A stretch of DNA of 64,000 nucleotides from Achromobacter mucicolens (GTDB lineage: Bacteria; Pseudomonadota; Gammaproteobacteria; Burkholderiales; Burkholderiaceae_B): assembly GCF_902859725.1 (NCBI RefSeq), contig NZ_CADIJP010000008.1:186001-250000 (forward strand). Direction: 5' to 3'. A program made the position numbers and the translations under genes. The notes under the pieces are model-generated. The model was not told where the DNA came from and did no database searches. It saw only the letters and a program-made list of their open reading frames with translations. Positions 8,428 to 16,362 of this stretch are shown here, in pieces. Numbering within the stretch: the stretch's first letter is position 1; every line of letters starts with the position of its first letter.

Positions 8428-9591
8428 ATGACCGTTCACCCGCGGGCGGCTGAAGTCATCATCATCGGCGGCGGGCTGCACGGCAGCTCGGCCGCGCTGC
8501 ATCTGGCGCGCGCCGGCGTGCGCGCGCTGGTCATCGAAAAGAACTACGTGGGGCGTCACGCTTCCGGCGTCAATGCGGGCGGCGTGCGCACGCTGTCGCG
8601 CCATCTGGCCGAAGTGCCGCTGGCGCTGGCCTCGCGCGAGATCTGGTATCGCATCGGCGAACTGGTGGATGACGATTGCGGCTTTGAGCAGCACGGGCAG
8701 GTGCGCGTCGCCGAGAACGCGGCGGATGCCGAAACGCTGCGCGCGCGGCTCAAGACCATGACCGATCACGGCTACACCCACGAGCAGTGGATAACGCGTG
8801 AAGACCTGCTGGATCTGATTCCCGCCATCGCGCCCACCGTGCAGGGCGGCCTGATCGCGCGCGAAGACGCGGCGGCCGATCCCTACCGCACCACCCTCGC
8901 CTTTCGCATGAAGGCCGCCAGCCTGGGCGCGCGCTTTCTGGAAGGCGTGCGCGTGCAAAGCGTGGCGCGGCAGGACGGGCAATGGCGCGTGCAGACGGAT
9001 GACGGCGTGTACACCGCGCCGCAGGTGCTGAACTGCGCCGGCGCGTGGGCGGATCGCATCGCCGCGCAATGGGGCGAGCCGGTGCCGCTGCTACCCATCA
9101 GTCCGATGATGCTCGTCACGCTGCGCATGGATCACTTTCTGGATCCCGTGGTGCTGGGCACGGGCCGTGCGCTGTCGTTCAAGCAGCGCACCAATGGCAC
9201 CGTGCTGATCGGCGGGGGCCGGCGTGCCTGGGTGGACCGGGATGCCGAATGGACCGAACTGGATTTCCGCTCGCTGGCCGAGGGCGCGCGCACGGTGGTT
9301 GACCTTTTCCCGCACATGCGCGACGCCATCGTGAACCGCGGCTGGGCGGGCATCGAGGCGGCCATGCCCGACGAGATACCCGTGATCGGGCGCAGCAGCC
9401 GGCATGAGACCGCCTTTCACGCCTTCGGATTTTCGGCGCACGGCTTCGAGCTGGGGCCCATCGTGGGCCGCATCATGGCCGACCTGATCACGACCGGCGC
9501 GACGGACCTGCCGATCGCGCCATTCCGGATTGAACGTTTTTCGGATGCCGGCATGGCATCCGCCCCATCGACCAAGGAGCAAGACGAATGA
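8428..9591 (+). CDS. FAD-dependent oxidoreductase (DAO family), second copy
   Basis: A second DAO-type flavoenzyme, about 387 residues, with the FAD motif VIIIGGGLHGSSAALHLARAG near the start. ATG at 8428 was preferred over an in-frame GTG at 8419. It differs from the 5527 gene and keeps the typical C-terminal substrate/FAD region (DEIPVIGRS, GFSAHGFELGPIVG). It may be a separate oxidase for a downstream intermediate such as a sarcosine- or glycine-like product, or an alternative catalytic subunit. Its stop overlaps the RidA gene (ATGA). Confidence 0.87.
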   Translation: MTVHPRAAEVIIIGGGLHGSSAALHLARAGVRALVIEKNYVGRHASGVNAGGVRTLSRHLAEVPLALASREIWYRIGELVDDDCGFEQHGQVRVAENAADAETLRARLKTMTDHGYTHEQWITREDLLDLIPAIAPTVQGGLIAREDAAADPYRTTLAFRMKAASLGARFLEGVRVQSVARQDGQWRVQTDDGVYTAPQVLNCAGAWADRIAAQWGEPVPLLPISPMMLVTLRMDHFLDPVVLGTGRALSFKQRTNGTVLIGGGRRAWVDRDAEWTELDFRSLAEGARTVVDLFPHMRDAIVNRGWAGIEAAMPDEIPVIGRSSRHETAFHAFGFSAHGFELGPIVGRIMADLITTGATDLPIAPFRIERFSDAGMASAPSTKEQDE

Positions 9592-9974
9592 ACGATATCG
9601 TGCGCAGGGAAACCAACGAGCGCCTGTCCCGCATCGTGATTCACGGCGACACCGTCTATATCGCGGGGGTGACTTCGACCGCGGAGGGCGGCATCGAGGC
9701 CCAGACGCGCGACGTGCTGGCCAAGATCGACGGCTATCTGAAGCAGGCGAACACCGACAAGTCGCAGCTGCTGTCCGTGCAGATCTGGCTCAAGGACATC
9801 GCGCGCGACTTTGCCGGCATGAACGCCGTGTGGGCCGAGTGGGCGTTGCCGAAAGCGATGCCCACCCGCGCCACCTGCGAGGCCAAGCTGGCCTCGCCCG
9901 ACATGCTGGTGGAGATTATCGTGACGGCCGCGGCGCAGCCCGCTTACGTCAGCGGGCCGACGTCTGAAAGCTGA
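9588..9974 (+). CDS. RidA-family reactive imine/enamine deaminase
   Basis: The 128-residue protein belongs to the YjgF/YER057c/UK114 family. The catalytic arginine and glutamate are kept as Arg94 in PTRATCEAKL and Glu109, the same 15-residue spacing as Arg105 and Glu120 of E. coli RidA. RidA proteins hydrolyse imines and enamines released by amino-acid-oxidising enzymes, so its place directly after four oxidase genes (ATGA overlap) fits a clean-up or pathway step. The gene converges with the deaminase gene and the two coding regions overlap by 26 bases. Confidence 0.9.
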   Translation: MNDIVRRETNERLSRIVIHGDTVYIAGVTSTAEGGIEAQTRDVLAKIDGYLKQANTDKSQLLSVQIWLKDIARDFAGMNAVWAEWALPKAMPTRATCEAKLASPDMLVEIIVTAAAQPAYVSGPTSES

Positions 9975-11229
9975 CTTCGCCGGGGCGGCCCGGCAGGTGC
10001 AGCGTGGCGGTGGCCGGCGGCGTGGTTGCCACCACCTTGCCCGCGCGCAGCACCATCAGGCGCGTGGCGCGCAGGCGCAATGCCTCGACCGCGTCGCGCG
10101 CCTGCAGCAGCACCAGGTCGGCGCGCTTGCCGACCGCCAGGCCCGTCTCGTCCAGGCCCAGGATCTTGGCGGGCGTGGTCGTCACCGCTTCAAAACAGGC
10201 GCGCATCGCGTCCTGCCCCGTCATCTGGCCCACGTGCAGCCCCATGTGCGCGACTTCCAGCATGTCGCCTGAACCCAGGCTGTACCACGGGTCCATCACG
10301 CAGTCGTGGCCGAAGGCGACCGGCACGCCGGCCGCCATCAGCTCGGGCACGCGCGTCATGCCGCGGCGCTTCGGATACGTGTCGTGGCGGCCCTGCAGCG
10401 TGATGTTGATGAGCGGATTGGCAATCGCGGACACGCCGGCTTCGCGGATCAGCGGGATCAGCTTGGACACGTAGTAGTTGTCCATCGAGTGCATGGAGGT
10501 CAGGTGCGACCCCGTCACGCGGCCGGAGAGGCCCAGGCGCTGCGTGTGATAGGCCAGCGTCTCGATATGGCGCGACAGGGGATCGTCGCTTTCGTCGCAG
10601 TGCATGTCCACGCGCAGGCCGCGTTCGGCCGCCAGTTCGCAAAGGATGCGCACGGATTCGGCGCCGTCCTGCATGGTGCGCTCGAAGTGCGGAATGCCGC
10701 CCACCACGTCCACGCCCATGTTCAGCGCGCGCTTCAGGTTGTCCAGCGCCCCGGGCGCGCGCAGCACGCCGTCCTGCGGGAAGGCGACCAGTTGCAGGTC
10801 CAGGTAGGGTTTGACCTTTTCGCGCACGTGCAGCAGCGCTTCCGTTGCCAAAAGGCGGGGGTCGCAGACATCCACGTGCGAGCGGATGGCCAGCAGCCCG
10901 CGCGCCACGGCCCAGTCGCAATAGGCCAGCGCGCGTTCGACCAGCGCTTCCTGCGTGAGCAGCGGCTTGAGCTCGCCCCACAGCGCGATGCCTTCGAGCA
11001 GCGTGCCCGACTGGTTCACGCGCGGCAGGCCAAAGGACAGCGTGGAGTCCATGTGGAAATGCGCGTCGACGAAGGGCGAGCTCACCAGTTGACCGGCGGC
11101 GTCCACCGTCTGCGCGGCCTCGGCCTTCAGGGCCGGTTCCAGCGCGGCGATGCGGCCATCGGCCACGCCGATGTCGATGTTGGTGCGGCCGTCGGGCAGC
11201 GTGCAGTGCTTAAGAATCAGGTCAAGCAT
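9949..11229 (-). CDS. codA: CodA-family cytosine deaminase; candidate 5-methylcytosine deaminase
   Basis: The 426-residue amidohydrolase aligns without gaps to the E. coli cytosine deaminase core, four residues out of register. Metal and catalytic residues are all present: His57, His59, His210, Glu213, His242 and Asp309. The residue that equals E. coli Asp314 is Cys310 (FGHDCVMDPWY). Loss of this aspartate is the known hallmark of bacterial deaminases that accept 5-methylcytosine. The gene is the last of a BMP-type nucleobase/nucleoside ABC operon, so it probably deaminates the imported base in the cytoplasm. Cytosine itself may still be used; the preference is inferred. Confidence 0.88.
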   Translation of the reverse strand: MLDLILKHCTLPDGRTNIDIGVADGRIAALEPALKAEAAQTVDAAGQLVSSPFVDAHFHMDSTLSFGLPRVNQSGTLLEGIALWGELKPLLTQEALVERALAYCDWAVARGLLAIRSHVDVCDPRLLATEALLHVREKVKPYLDLQLVAFPQDGVLRAPGALDNLKRALNMGVDVVGGIPHFERTMQDGAESVRILCELAAERGLRVDMHCDESDDPLSRHIETLAYHTQRLGLSGRVTGSHLTSMHSMDNYYVSKLIPLIREAGVSAIANPLINITLQGRHDTYPKRRGMTRVPELMAAGVPVAFGHDCVMDPWYSLGSGDMLEVAHMGLHVGQMTGQDAMRACFEAVTTTPAKILGLDETGLAVGKRADLVLLQARDAVEALRLRATRLMVLRAGKVVATTPPATATLHLPGRPGEVSFQTSAR

Positions 11230-11272
11230 GCGTGTTCCTTGCGAAGAATGTCAGTGGCGTCATGTCGTCCCG

Positions 11273-12223
11273 TCACCGTTCGCCCTTGCGGTAGGGCTTC
11301 ATCAAGGCCTGCGGGTAGGCGGCGCGGCGCGCCATGAATACCAGGGCCAGGATGGACAGGATGTAGGGCAGCATCAGATACACCTGATACGGCAGTTCGG
11401 GCATGCCCGGCAGCGCCGCGCCGCCTTGTTGCAGGCGCAGTTGCAGCGCGTCGAAGAACGCGAAGATCAGCGCGCCCAGGAGCGCCTTGCCGGGCCGCCA
11501 CGACGCAAACACCACCAGCGCCACGCAGACCCAGCCGCGGCCGTTGACCATGTTGAAGAAGAACGCGTTGAACGCGGCCAGCGTCAGGAAGCTGCCCGCC
11601 ACGCCCATCAGCGCCGATCCCGCCACGATAGCGCCGATGCGCAGGCGCGTCACCGACAGGCCCTGGCCTTCGGCGGCGGCGGGGTTCTCGCCCACCATGC
11701 GCACGGCCAGCCCCACCGGCGTGCGGTTCAGCACCCAGGCCAGGATCGGCACGGCGGCCAGCGCGATCAGCGTCATGGGCGTTTGTCCGGCCAGCACGGG
11801 GCCGATCAGCGGAATCCCGTCCAGGAACTTCATTTCGGCAAATGGGGTGATCGTCGGCGGTGCGGACACGCTGGGGAACGTGACGCGGTAGGCAAAGTAA
11901 CTGAGGCTGGTGGCCAGCAGCGTCACGCCCAGGCCCGAGACGTGCTGCGACAGGCCCAGCGGCACCGTCAGCACGGCGTGCAGCAGGCCGAACACGGCGC
12001 CGGCCAGCGCGGCGGCCAGCACGCCCACGTACAGCGGCGCGCCCAGGTAAACGACCAGCCAGCCGGTGAAGGCGCCGGCCACCATGATGCCCTCGATGCC
12101 CAGGTTCAAGACGCCGGCGCGCTCGCACAGCAGCACGCCCAGCGTGCCCAGAATCAGCGGCGTGGCCAGGCGCAGCACGGCCACCCAGAACGCCGAGGAA
12201 CTCATCAGATCCATCCATTCCAT
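11273..12223 (-). CDS. ABC transporter permease, BMP/nucleoside type (NupQ-like)
   Basis: This 316-residue membrane protein belongs to the branched-chain/ribose-type permeases (BPD_transp_2) used with BMP-family lipoprotein receptors, such as B. subtilis NupQ/YufQ. It contains the conserved NLGIEGIMVAGAFTGW stretch near residue 55. It lies 10 bases behind the other permease and 43 bases before codA in one operon. It forms half of the membrane channel for a nucleoside or nucleobase. Confidence 0.92.
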   Translation of the reverse strand: MEWMDLMSSSAFWVAVLRLATPLILGTLGVLLCERAGVLNLGIEGIMVAGAFTGWLVVYLGAPLYVGVLAAALAGAVFGLLHAVLTVPLGLSQHVSGLGVTLLATSLSYFAYRVTFPSVSAPPTITPFAEMKFLDGIPLIGPVLAGQTPMTLIALAAVPILAWVLNRTPVGLAVRMVGENPAAAEGQGLSVTRLRIGAIVAGSALMGVAGSFLTLAAFNAFFFNMVNGRGWVCVALVVFASWRPGKALLGALIFAFFDALQLRLQQGGAALPGMPELPYQVYLMLPYILSILALVFMARRAAYPQALMKPYRKGER

Positions 12224-12233
12224 GGCGTGCTCC

Positions 12234-13307
12234 TCAAGCCTTGTTGCGGCGCAGGCGGTACTGCGCGAATAGCGTCGCGACCAGCATGGCGAGCAGCGAA
12301 GTGGCGACGATGACGTCGGCGATGTAGTTGGGCACCGCGATGGCGCGGCTCATGCTGTCGGCGCCGACCAGCATGCCGGCCACGAAGATGCTGGCCAGGA
12401 TCACGCCCAGCGGATGCAGGCCGGCCAGCATGGCGACGACGACGCCCGTGTAGCCGTAACCCGGCGACATATCCAGCGTGACGTAGCTGGTGCGCCCCGC
12501 GACTTCAATGGCGCCGGCCAGACCGGCCAGCGCGCCGGACAGCATGGCGGTGCCCAGCATCACGCGGTTCACCGGCAGGCCCAGAAAGCGTGACGCATGA
12601 GCGTTGGCGCCCACCGCGCGCATCTGAAAGCCAAAGACGGTGTAGCGGTTCAGCAGCCACAGGCCCAGCGCCAGGCCGGCGGCCCACAACAGGCCCGTGT
12701 GGGCGCGCGTGCGTTCGATGAGCTTGCCCAATTCCAGGTCGCCGTTCAGCGCCACCGATTGCGGCCAGCCCATCGCCATCGGATCCTTCATCGGGCCGTC
12801 CAGCATCATCGACACGAACAGCAGCACGATGAAGTTGCCCAGCAGCGTGGTCACCACTTCGTCGACGCCCAGGCGGGTTTTCATGATGGCCGGAATCAGC
12901 AGCAGCAAGGCGCCGGCCAGCGCCGCGGCCAGCATCATGCCGCCAAACAGTACCGGCACCGGCAGGTCAAAGCCCGTCCCGTCGTGCAGGCCGCCCACGG
13001 CCACCGCCGCCAGCGCGCCCAGATAGAGCTGCCCTTCGGCGCCGATGTTGTAGAAGCGGGCGCGAAAGGCCACGGCACAGGCAAGGCCCGTCAGCATCAG
13101 CGGCGTGGCGCGCGTCAGGGTTTCGGACAGCGCGAAGCGTGTGCCGAACGCGCCCTCGAACAGCAGCGCGTAAGTGCGGCCGACGGGGGCGCCCGCCCAA
13201 GCCACCAGCAGCGTGCAGACCGCCAGCGTAAAGAGGATGGCCGCGATGGGCGCCAATGCCAGCGCAAGGCGGCTGGGCTCGGGGCGGCGTTCCAGGATCA
13301 GTTTCAT
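12234..13307 (-). CDS. ABC transporter permease, BMP/nucleoside type (NupP-like)
   Basis: The 357-residue protein is the larger partner permease of NupP/YufP type, with about ten hydrophobic segments and the family motif YNIGAEGQLYLGALAAVAVG near residue 90. It partners the permease at 11273 and the ATPase at 13353; the ATPase gene ends 45 bases upstream in the direction of transcription. There is no sign of damage. Confidence 0.92.
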   Translation of the reverse strand: MKLILERRPEPSRLALALAPIAAILFTLAVCTLLVAWAGAPVGRTYALLFEGAFGTRFALSETLTRATPLMLTGLACAVAFRARFYNIGAEGQLYLGALAAVAVGGLHDGTGFDLPVPVLFGGMMLAAALAGALLLLIPAIMKTRLGVDEVVTTLLGNFIVLLFVSMMLDGPMKDPMAMGWPQSVALNGDLELGKLIERTRAHTGLLWAAGLALGLWLLNRYTVFGFQMRAVGANAHASRFLGLPVNRVMLGTAMLSGALAGLAGAIEVAGRTSYVTLDMSPGYGYTGVVVAMLAGLHPLGVILASIFVAGMLVGADSMSRAIAVPNYIADVIVATSLLAMLVATLFAQYRLRRNKA

Positions 13308-13352
13308 GGGATGCTCAAAAGTGAAGAAAACCGGGCGGCACGGTTCGCACCG

Positions 13353-14882
13353 TCACGCCCGGGTTCCCGTCATGGCCAGGCCGACGGTGGCCGGCGTCCA
13401 TTCGGCCACCGGCTTGACCGCGACCAGCTTGCCGCCGCACAGCACGGCGATGCGGTCGGCCAGGGCAAAGATCTCTTCGAGGTCCTCGGACACCAGCAGC
13501 ACGCCGGCGCCGCGGGCGCGGGCGGCCAGAAGCTGCTCGCGCACGTAGGCGACAGCGCCGATGTCCAGGCCCCAGGTGGGCTGATCGGCCACGATGAAGC
13601 GCGGCTCGCGCGCCAGCGTGCGGCCCAGGATCAGCTTTTGCATGTTGCCGCCCGACAGGCTGCGCGTACGCACGTCCAGCGAAGCGGCGCGGACGTCGAA
13701 CTGCTTGGCCAGCGACGCCGCGTAGGCCTTGCCCGCGCGGGCGCGGATCAGGCCATGACGCGCGAAGCGCTTGTCCTTCAGGTCTTCGACGATGGCGTTT
13801 TCCCACAAGGGGCTGTCGCCGATCATGCCTTCGCCGTGGCGGTCTTCCGGGATGCGGCCCACGCGCGCGGCGGTCCAGCCGGCGGGCGTGGTGGGTGCGG
13901 GGGCGTGTTCCGGACCCAGCCGGATCGTGCCGTCCGAGGGCTGGCGCAGGCCGGTCAGCACCGACACCAGCGCCTGTTGGCCGTTGCCGGCCACGCCGGC
14001 GATGGCCACGATTTCATGCGTGTGGACCACGAGGTCCAGGCTGTCCAGGCGCGGCGCGCCATCGCGGCTGTCGCGCACGGTGACCTGGGACAGCGTCACC
14101 ACGGGTGCGGCCTGCTCGGCGGCCGAAGCGGCTTCGGCGCGTGGCATGACCACCTTGCGGCCCACCATCAGTTCGGCCAGTTCCGCGGGATTGGTGCCCG
14201 CGGTCTCGCGTTCCGCGACCAACTTGCCTTGCCGCAGCACGGCCACGCGACGTGACACGGCCATCACTTCGTCCAGCTTGTGCGAAATGAAGATGACCGC
14301 CAGTCCTTCGTCGACGAAGCCGCGCAACGTGGCGAACAGGTCCTGTACTTCCTGCGGCGTGAGGACGGCGGTGGGCTCGTCCAGGATTAGCACCCGGGCG
14401 CCGCGGTACAGCGCCTTCAGGATTTCGACGCGCTGTTTTTCACCGACCGACAGCGTGCCCACGCGCGCGTCCGGGTCCACGCCCAGGCCGAAGCGCTGGC
14501 CCAGTTCCACGAGGCGCTTGCGGGCCTGGCCGCGGCCCGAGGCCAGCTTCCAGAGCGATTCGGTGCCCACCATGATGTTGTCCAGCACGGTGAGGTTGTC
14601 GGCCAGCGTGAAATGCTGATGCACCATGCCGACGCCCGCCGCCAGCGCGGCGTCGGGCCGGCCGGCGGGCAGGGGCTTGCCGAAGACTTCGATACTGCCG
14701 GCGTCGGCCACGTAGTGGCCGAACAGGATCGACACCAGGGTCGATTTGCCGGCGCCGTTCTCGCCCAGCAAGGCCAACACTTCGCCCTGGCGCAGCGTGA
14801 GCGAAACATCGTCGTTGGCCGTCAGGCTGCCGAAGCGTTTGGTGATCCCCGTCAGTTGCAGGGCGAGAGGCGCTTGATTCAT
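13353..14882 (-). CDS. ABC transporter ATP-binding protein with two ATPase domains (NupO/RbsA-like)
   Basis: The 509-residue protein has two ABC domains in tandem. The first has Walker A GENGAGKST (40-48) and a full signature and Walker B; the second has the degenerate P-loop GVAGNGQQAL and a complete LSGGNMQKL signature, as is normal in sugar/nucleoside importers of the RbsA/NupO class. The start at 14882 overlaps the stop of the binding-protein gene by four bases. An apparent N-terminal extension up to 15305 is only the other frame of that gene and was left out. Confidence 0.93.
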   Translation of the reverse strand: MNQAPLALQLTGITKRFGSLTANDDVSLTLRQGEVLALLGENGAGKSTLVSILFGHYVADAGSIEVFGKPLPAGRPDAALAAGVGMVHQHFTLADNLTVLDNIMVGTESLWKLASGRGQARKRLVELGQRFGLGVDPDARVGTLSVGEKQRVEILKALYRGARVLILDEPTAVLTPQEVQDLFATLRGFVDEGLAVIFISHKLDEVMAVSRRVAVLRQGKLVAERETAGTNPAELAELMVGRKVVMPRAEAASAAEQAAPVVTLSQVTVRDSRDGAPRLDSLDLVVHTHEIVAIAGVAGNGQQALVSVLTGLRQPSDGTIRLGPEHAPAPTTPAGWTAARVGRIPEDRHGEGMIGDSPLWENAIVEDLKDKRFARHGLIRARAGKAYAASLAKQFDVRAASLDVRTRSLSGGNMQKLILGRTLAREPRFIVADQPTWGLDIGAVAYVREQLLAARARGAGVLLVSEDLEEIFALADRIAVLCGGKLVAVKPVAEWTPATVGLAMTGTRA

Positions 14883-15910
14883 CGTGCCGAGGACTTGGGT
14901 TCTTTGTCGTTGACCTTGACGGTGAAGCTGCCGTCCAGGATGGCCTTTTCCTTGGCCCGGACCTTGGCGATCAGGTCGGCCGGGATCTTCTGTTCGAAGG
15001 TGCCCAGCGGCGCGAGCGACGAGCCCTTGTGCTTCATCAGCGAGTACTGGCCGAAGTCGTCGGCCTTGAACGTGCCGGCCTTGACCTGCTTGAGGGCTTC
15101 GTCGATGGTCGGCTCCATGCTCCACAGCGCCGAGGCGACGACCGTCTCGGGGTACTGCGGCTGGGTGTCGATCACGTTGCCGATGGCCAGCTTGCCGCGC
15201 TCCTTGGCGGCGTCCGACACGCCGAAGCGTTCGGCGTACAGCACGTCCGCGCCCTTGTCGATCATCGCGAAGGCGGCTTCCTTGGCCTTCGGGGGATCGA
15301 ACCACGAGCCGATGAAGGTCACGGTGAATTCAGCCTTCGGATTGATTTCCTTGGCGCCTTCGATGAAGGCCTGCATCAGGCGGTTCACTTCGGGGATGGG
15401 ATAGCCGCCCACCAGGCCGATCTTGCCGGTCTTGCTCATGCCGCCGGCGATCATGCCGGTCAGGTAGGCCGGTTCCTGGATGTAGTTGTCGAACACCGAG
15501 AAGTTGGGCTGCTGGGGCTTGCCCGACGAACCCATCAGGAAGGCGGTCTGCGGATAGTCCTTGGCGACCTTGCGGGCGGCGGCTTCCACGGCGAAGGCTT
15601 CGCCCACGATCAGCTTGTTGCCTTGTTCAGCGTACTGGCGCAGCACGCGCTCGTAGTCGGCGTTGGTGACGTTTTCCGAGAACGTGTAGTCGATGTCGCC
15701 ACGGTCGCGCGCGGCCGACAGCGCCTTGTGGATGCGCGATACCCATTGTTGTTCGACCGGCACCGTGTACACGGCGGCGACCTTGGTCTTGGCGGGCGCC
15801 TGGGCCAGGGCCGCGCCCGAGAACAGCGTTGCGCCGGCTGCAGCCAGGGCCAGCTTGAGCAGGCCGCGGCGGGCGATGCCGCTGGCGGTCGAAAGGGAAA
15901 GGGATTTCAT
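14879..15910 (-). CDS. BMP-family ABC transporter substrate-binding protein
   Basis: The 343-residue protein has an N-terminal export signal with a twin arginine (ARRGLLK near residues 13-19) and a long hydrophobic stretch ending AALAQA, followed by a BMP/PnrA-type periplasmic binding domain (AVYTVPVEQQWVSRIHKAL and GLVGGYPIPEVNRLMQAF). Such proteins bind nucleosides or purine/pyrimidine bases. The start at 15910 is fixed by AGGAG eight to ten bases upstream; a longer frame to 16147 lacks a ribosome site. First gene of the operon that ends with the CodA-type deaminase. Confidence 0.92.
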   Translation of the reverse strand: MKSLSLSTASGIARRGLLKLALAAAGATLFSGAALAQAPAKTKVAAVYTVPVEQQWVSRIHKALSAARDRGDIDYTFSENVTNADYERVLRQYAEQGNKLIVGEAFAVEAAARKVAKDYPQTAFLMGSSGKPQQPNFSVFDNYIQEPAYLTGMIAGGMSKTGKIGLVGGYPIPEVNRLMQAFIEGAKEINPKAEFTVTFIGSWFDPPKAKEAAFAMIDKGADVLYAERFGVSDAAKERGKLAIGNVIDTQPQYPETVVASALWSMEPTIDEALKQVKAGTFKADDFGQYSLMKHKGSSLAPLGTFEQKIPADLIAKVRAKEKAILDGSFTVKVNDKEPKSSAR

Positions 15911-16362
15911 GCAGGTGACTCCTACGCGGGGAAGGACAGGGAATGGAGATGAGGGGGGATGACGCCCGCAGCACGGAGGCCGCTGCGGCCGGCAGGCATG
16001 CCGGGCAGATCGTGCGTGAACGGGGGCGTGGGCTCGGTCATCGGATGGGAGCGCCAGGCGGCGCACCCGCCCGAATGGTCGAGTTCTCAGCCTGTCCTGG
16101 CGAAGCAATTTGTATGCCACGGGGCAGTCCCGCGACAAGGCGGGCAAACCTGATGGCCGGGCAGAATTATAGGCACCCTGGCGGGGAAGCGTGGCACCAC
16201 ATTGGTGCGCCGCGTCTCTGAAGGCGGGGCATGGGCGGGGATGCCGGGCGTGAATGGAACAGACCGTTGCCGCGCGGCGGGCAGGGTCTATGGCCCCGGC
16301 GCGCAGCCGCGCGCCTAAAATCCGCGGATGAGCCGCGCCGCGCGCGGCAAGCTGGAAATCCC
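15911..16362. other. Divergent intergenic region between the BMP operon and the DedA gene
   Basis: No convincing gene was seen in these 452 bases. On the minus strand a consensus -10 TATAAT sits at 16166-16171. A 15-bp dyad GCACCA-CAT-TGGTGC (16194-16208) lies just upstream of it, placed like an operator over the -35 region. This would give the BMP operon a leader of about 250 bases. A 39-residue frame (15922-16041, minus) ends in a TAG that touches the ribosome site of the BMP gene, but it has no ribosome site of its own. The right part is GC-rich without recognisable signals. Confidence 0.45.
16166..16208 (-). promoter_or_regulatory. Probable promoter and operator of the BMP/CodA operon
   Basis: TATAAT reads on the minus strand at 16171-16166, and the perfect dyad GCACCACATTGGTGC covers 16194-16208, where the -35 element and a repressor would compete. 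The bound regulator is unknown; none is encoded nearby. The assignment is inferred from sequence only. Confidence 0.45.

Noticed and set aside
7429-9069. Minus-strand open frame of 546 codons opposite the flavoenzyme genes
   Set aside because: Antisense to two well-supported genes with conserved FAD motifs; composition is His/Arg/Gln-rich as in shadow frames.
12597-14255. Plus-strand open frame of 552 codons
   Set aside because: Antisense to the permease and ATPase of the BMP operon; no recognisable domain.
14883-15305. N-terminal extension of the BMP ATPase
   Set aside because: It is the wrong frame of the binding-protein gene; the ATG at 14882 overlaps that gene's stop in the usual coupled way.
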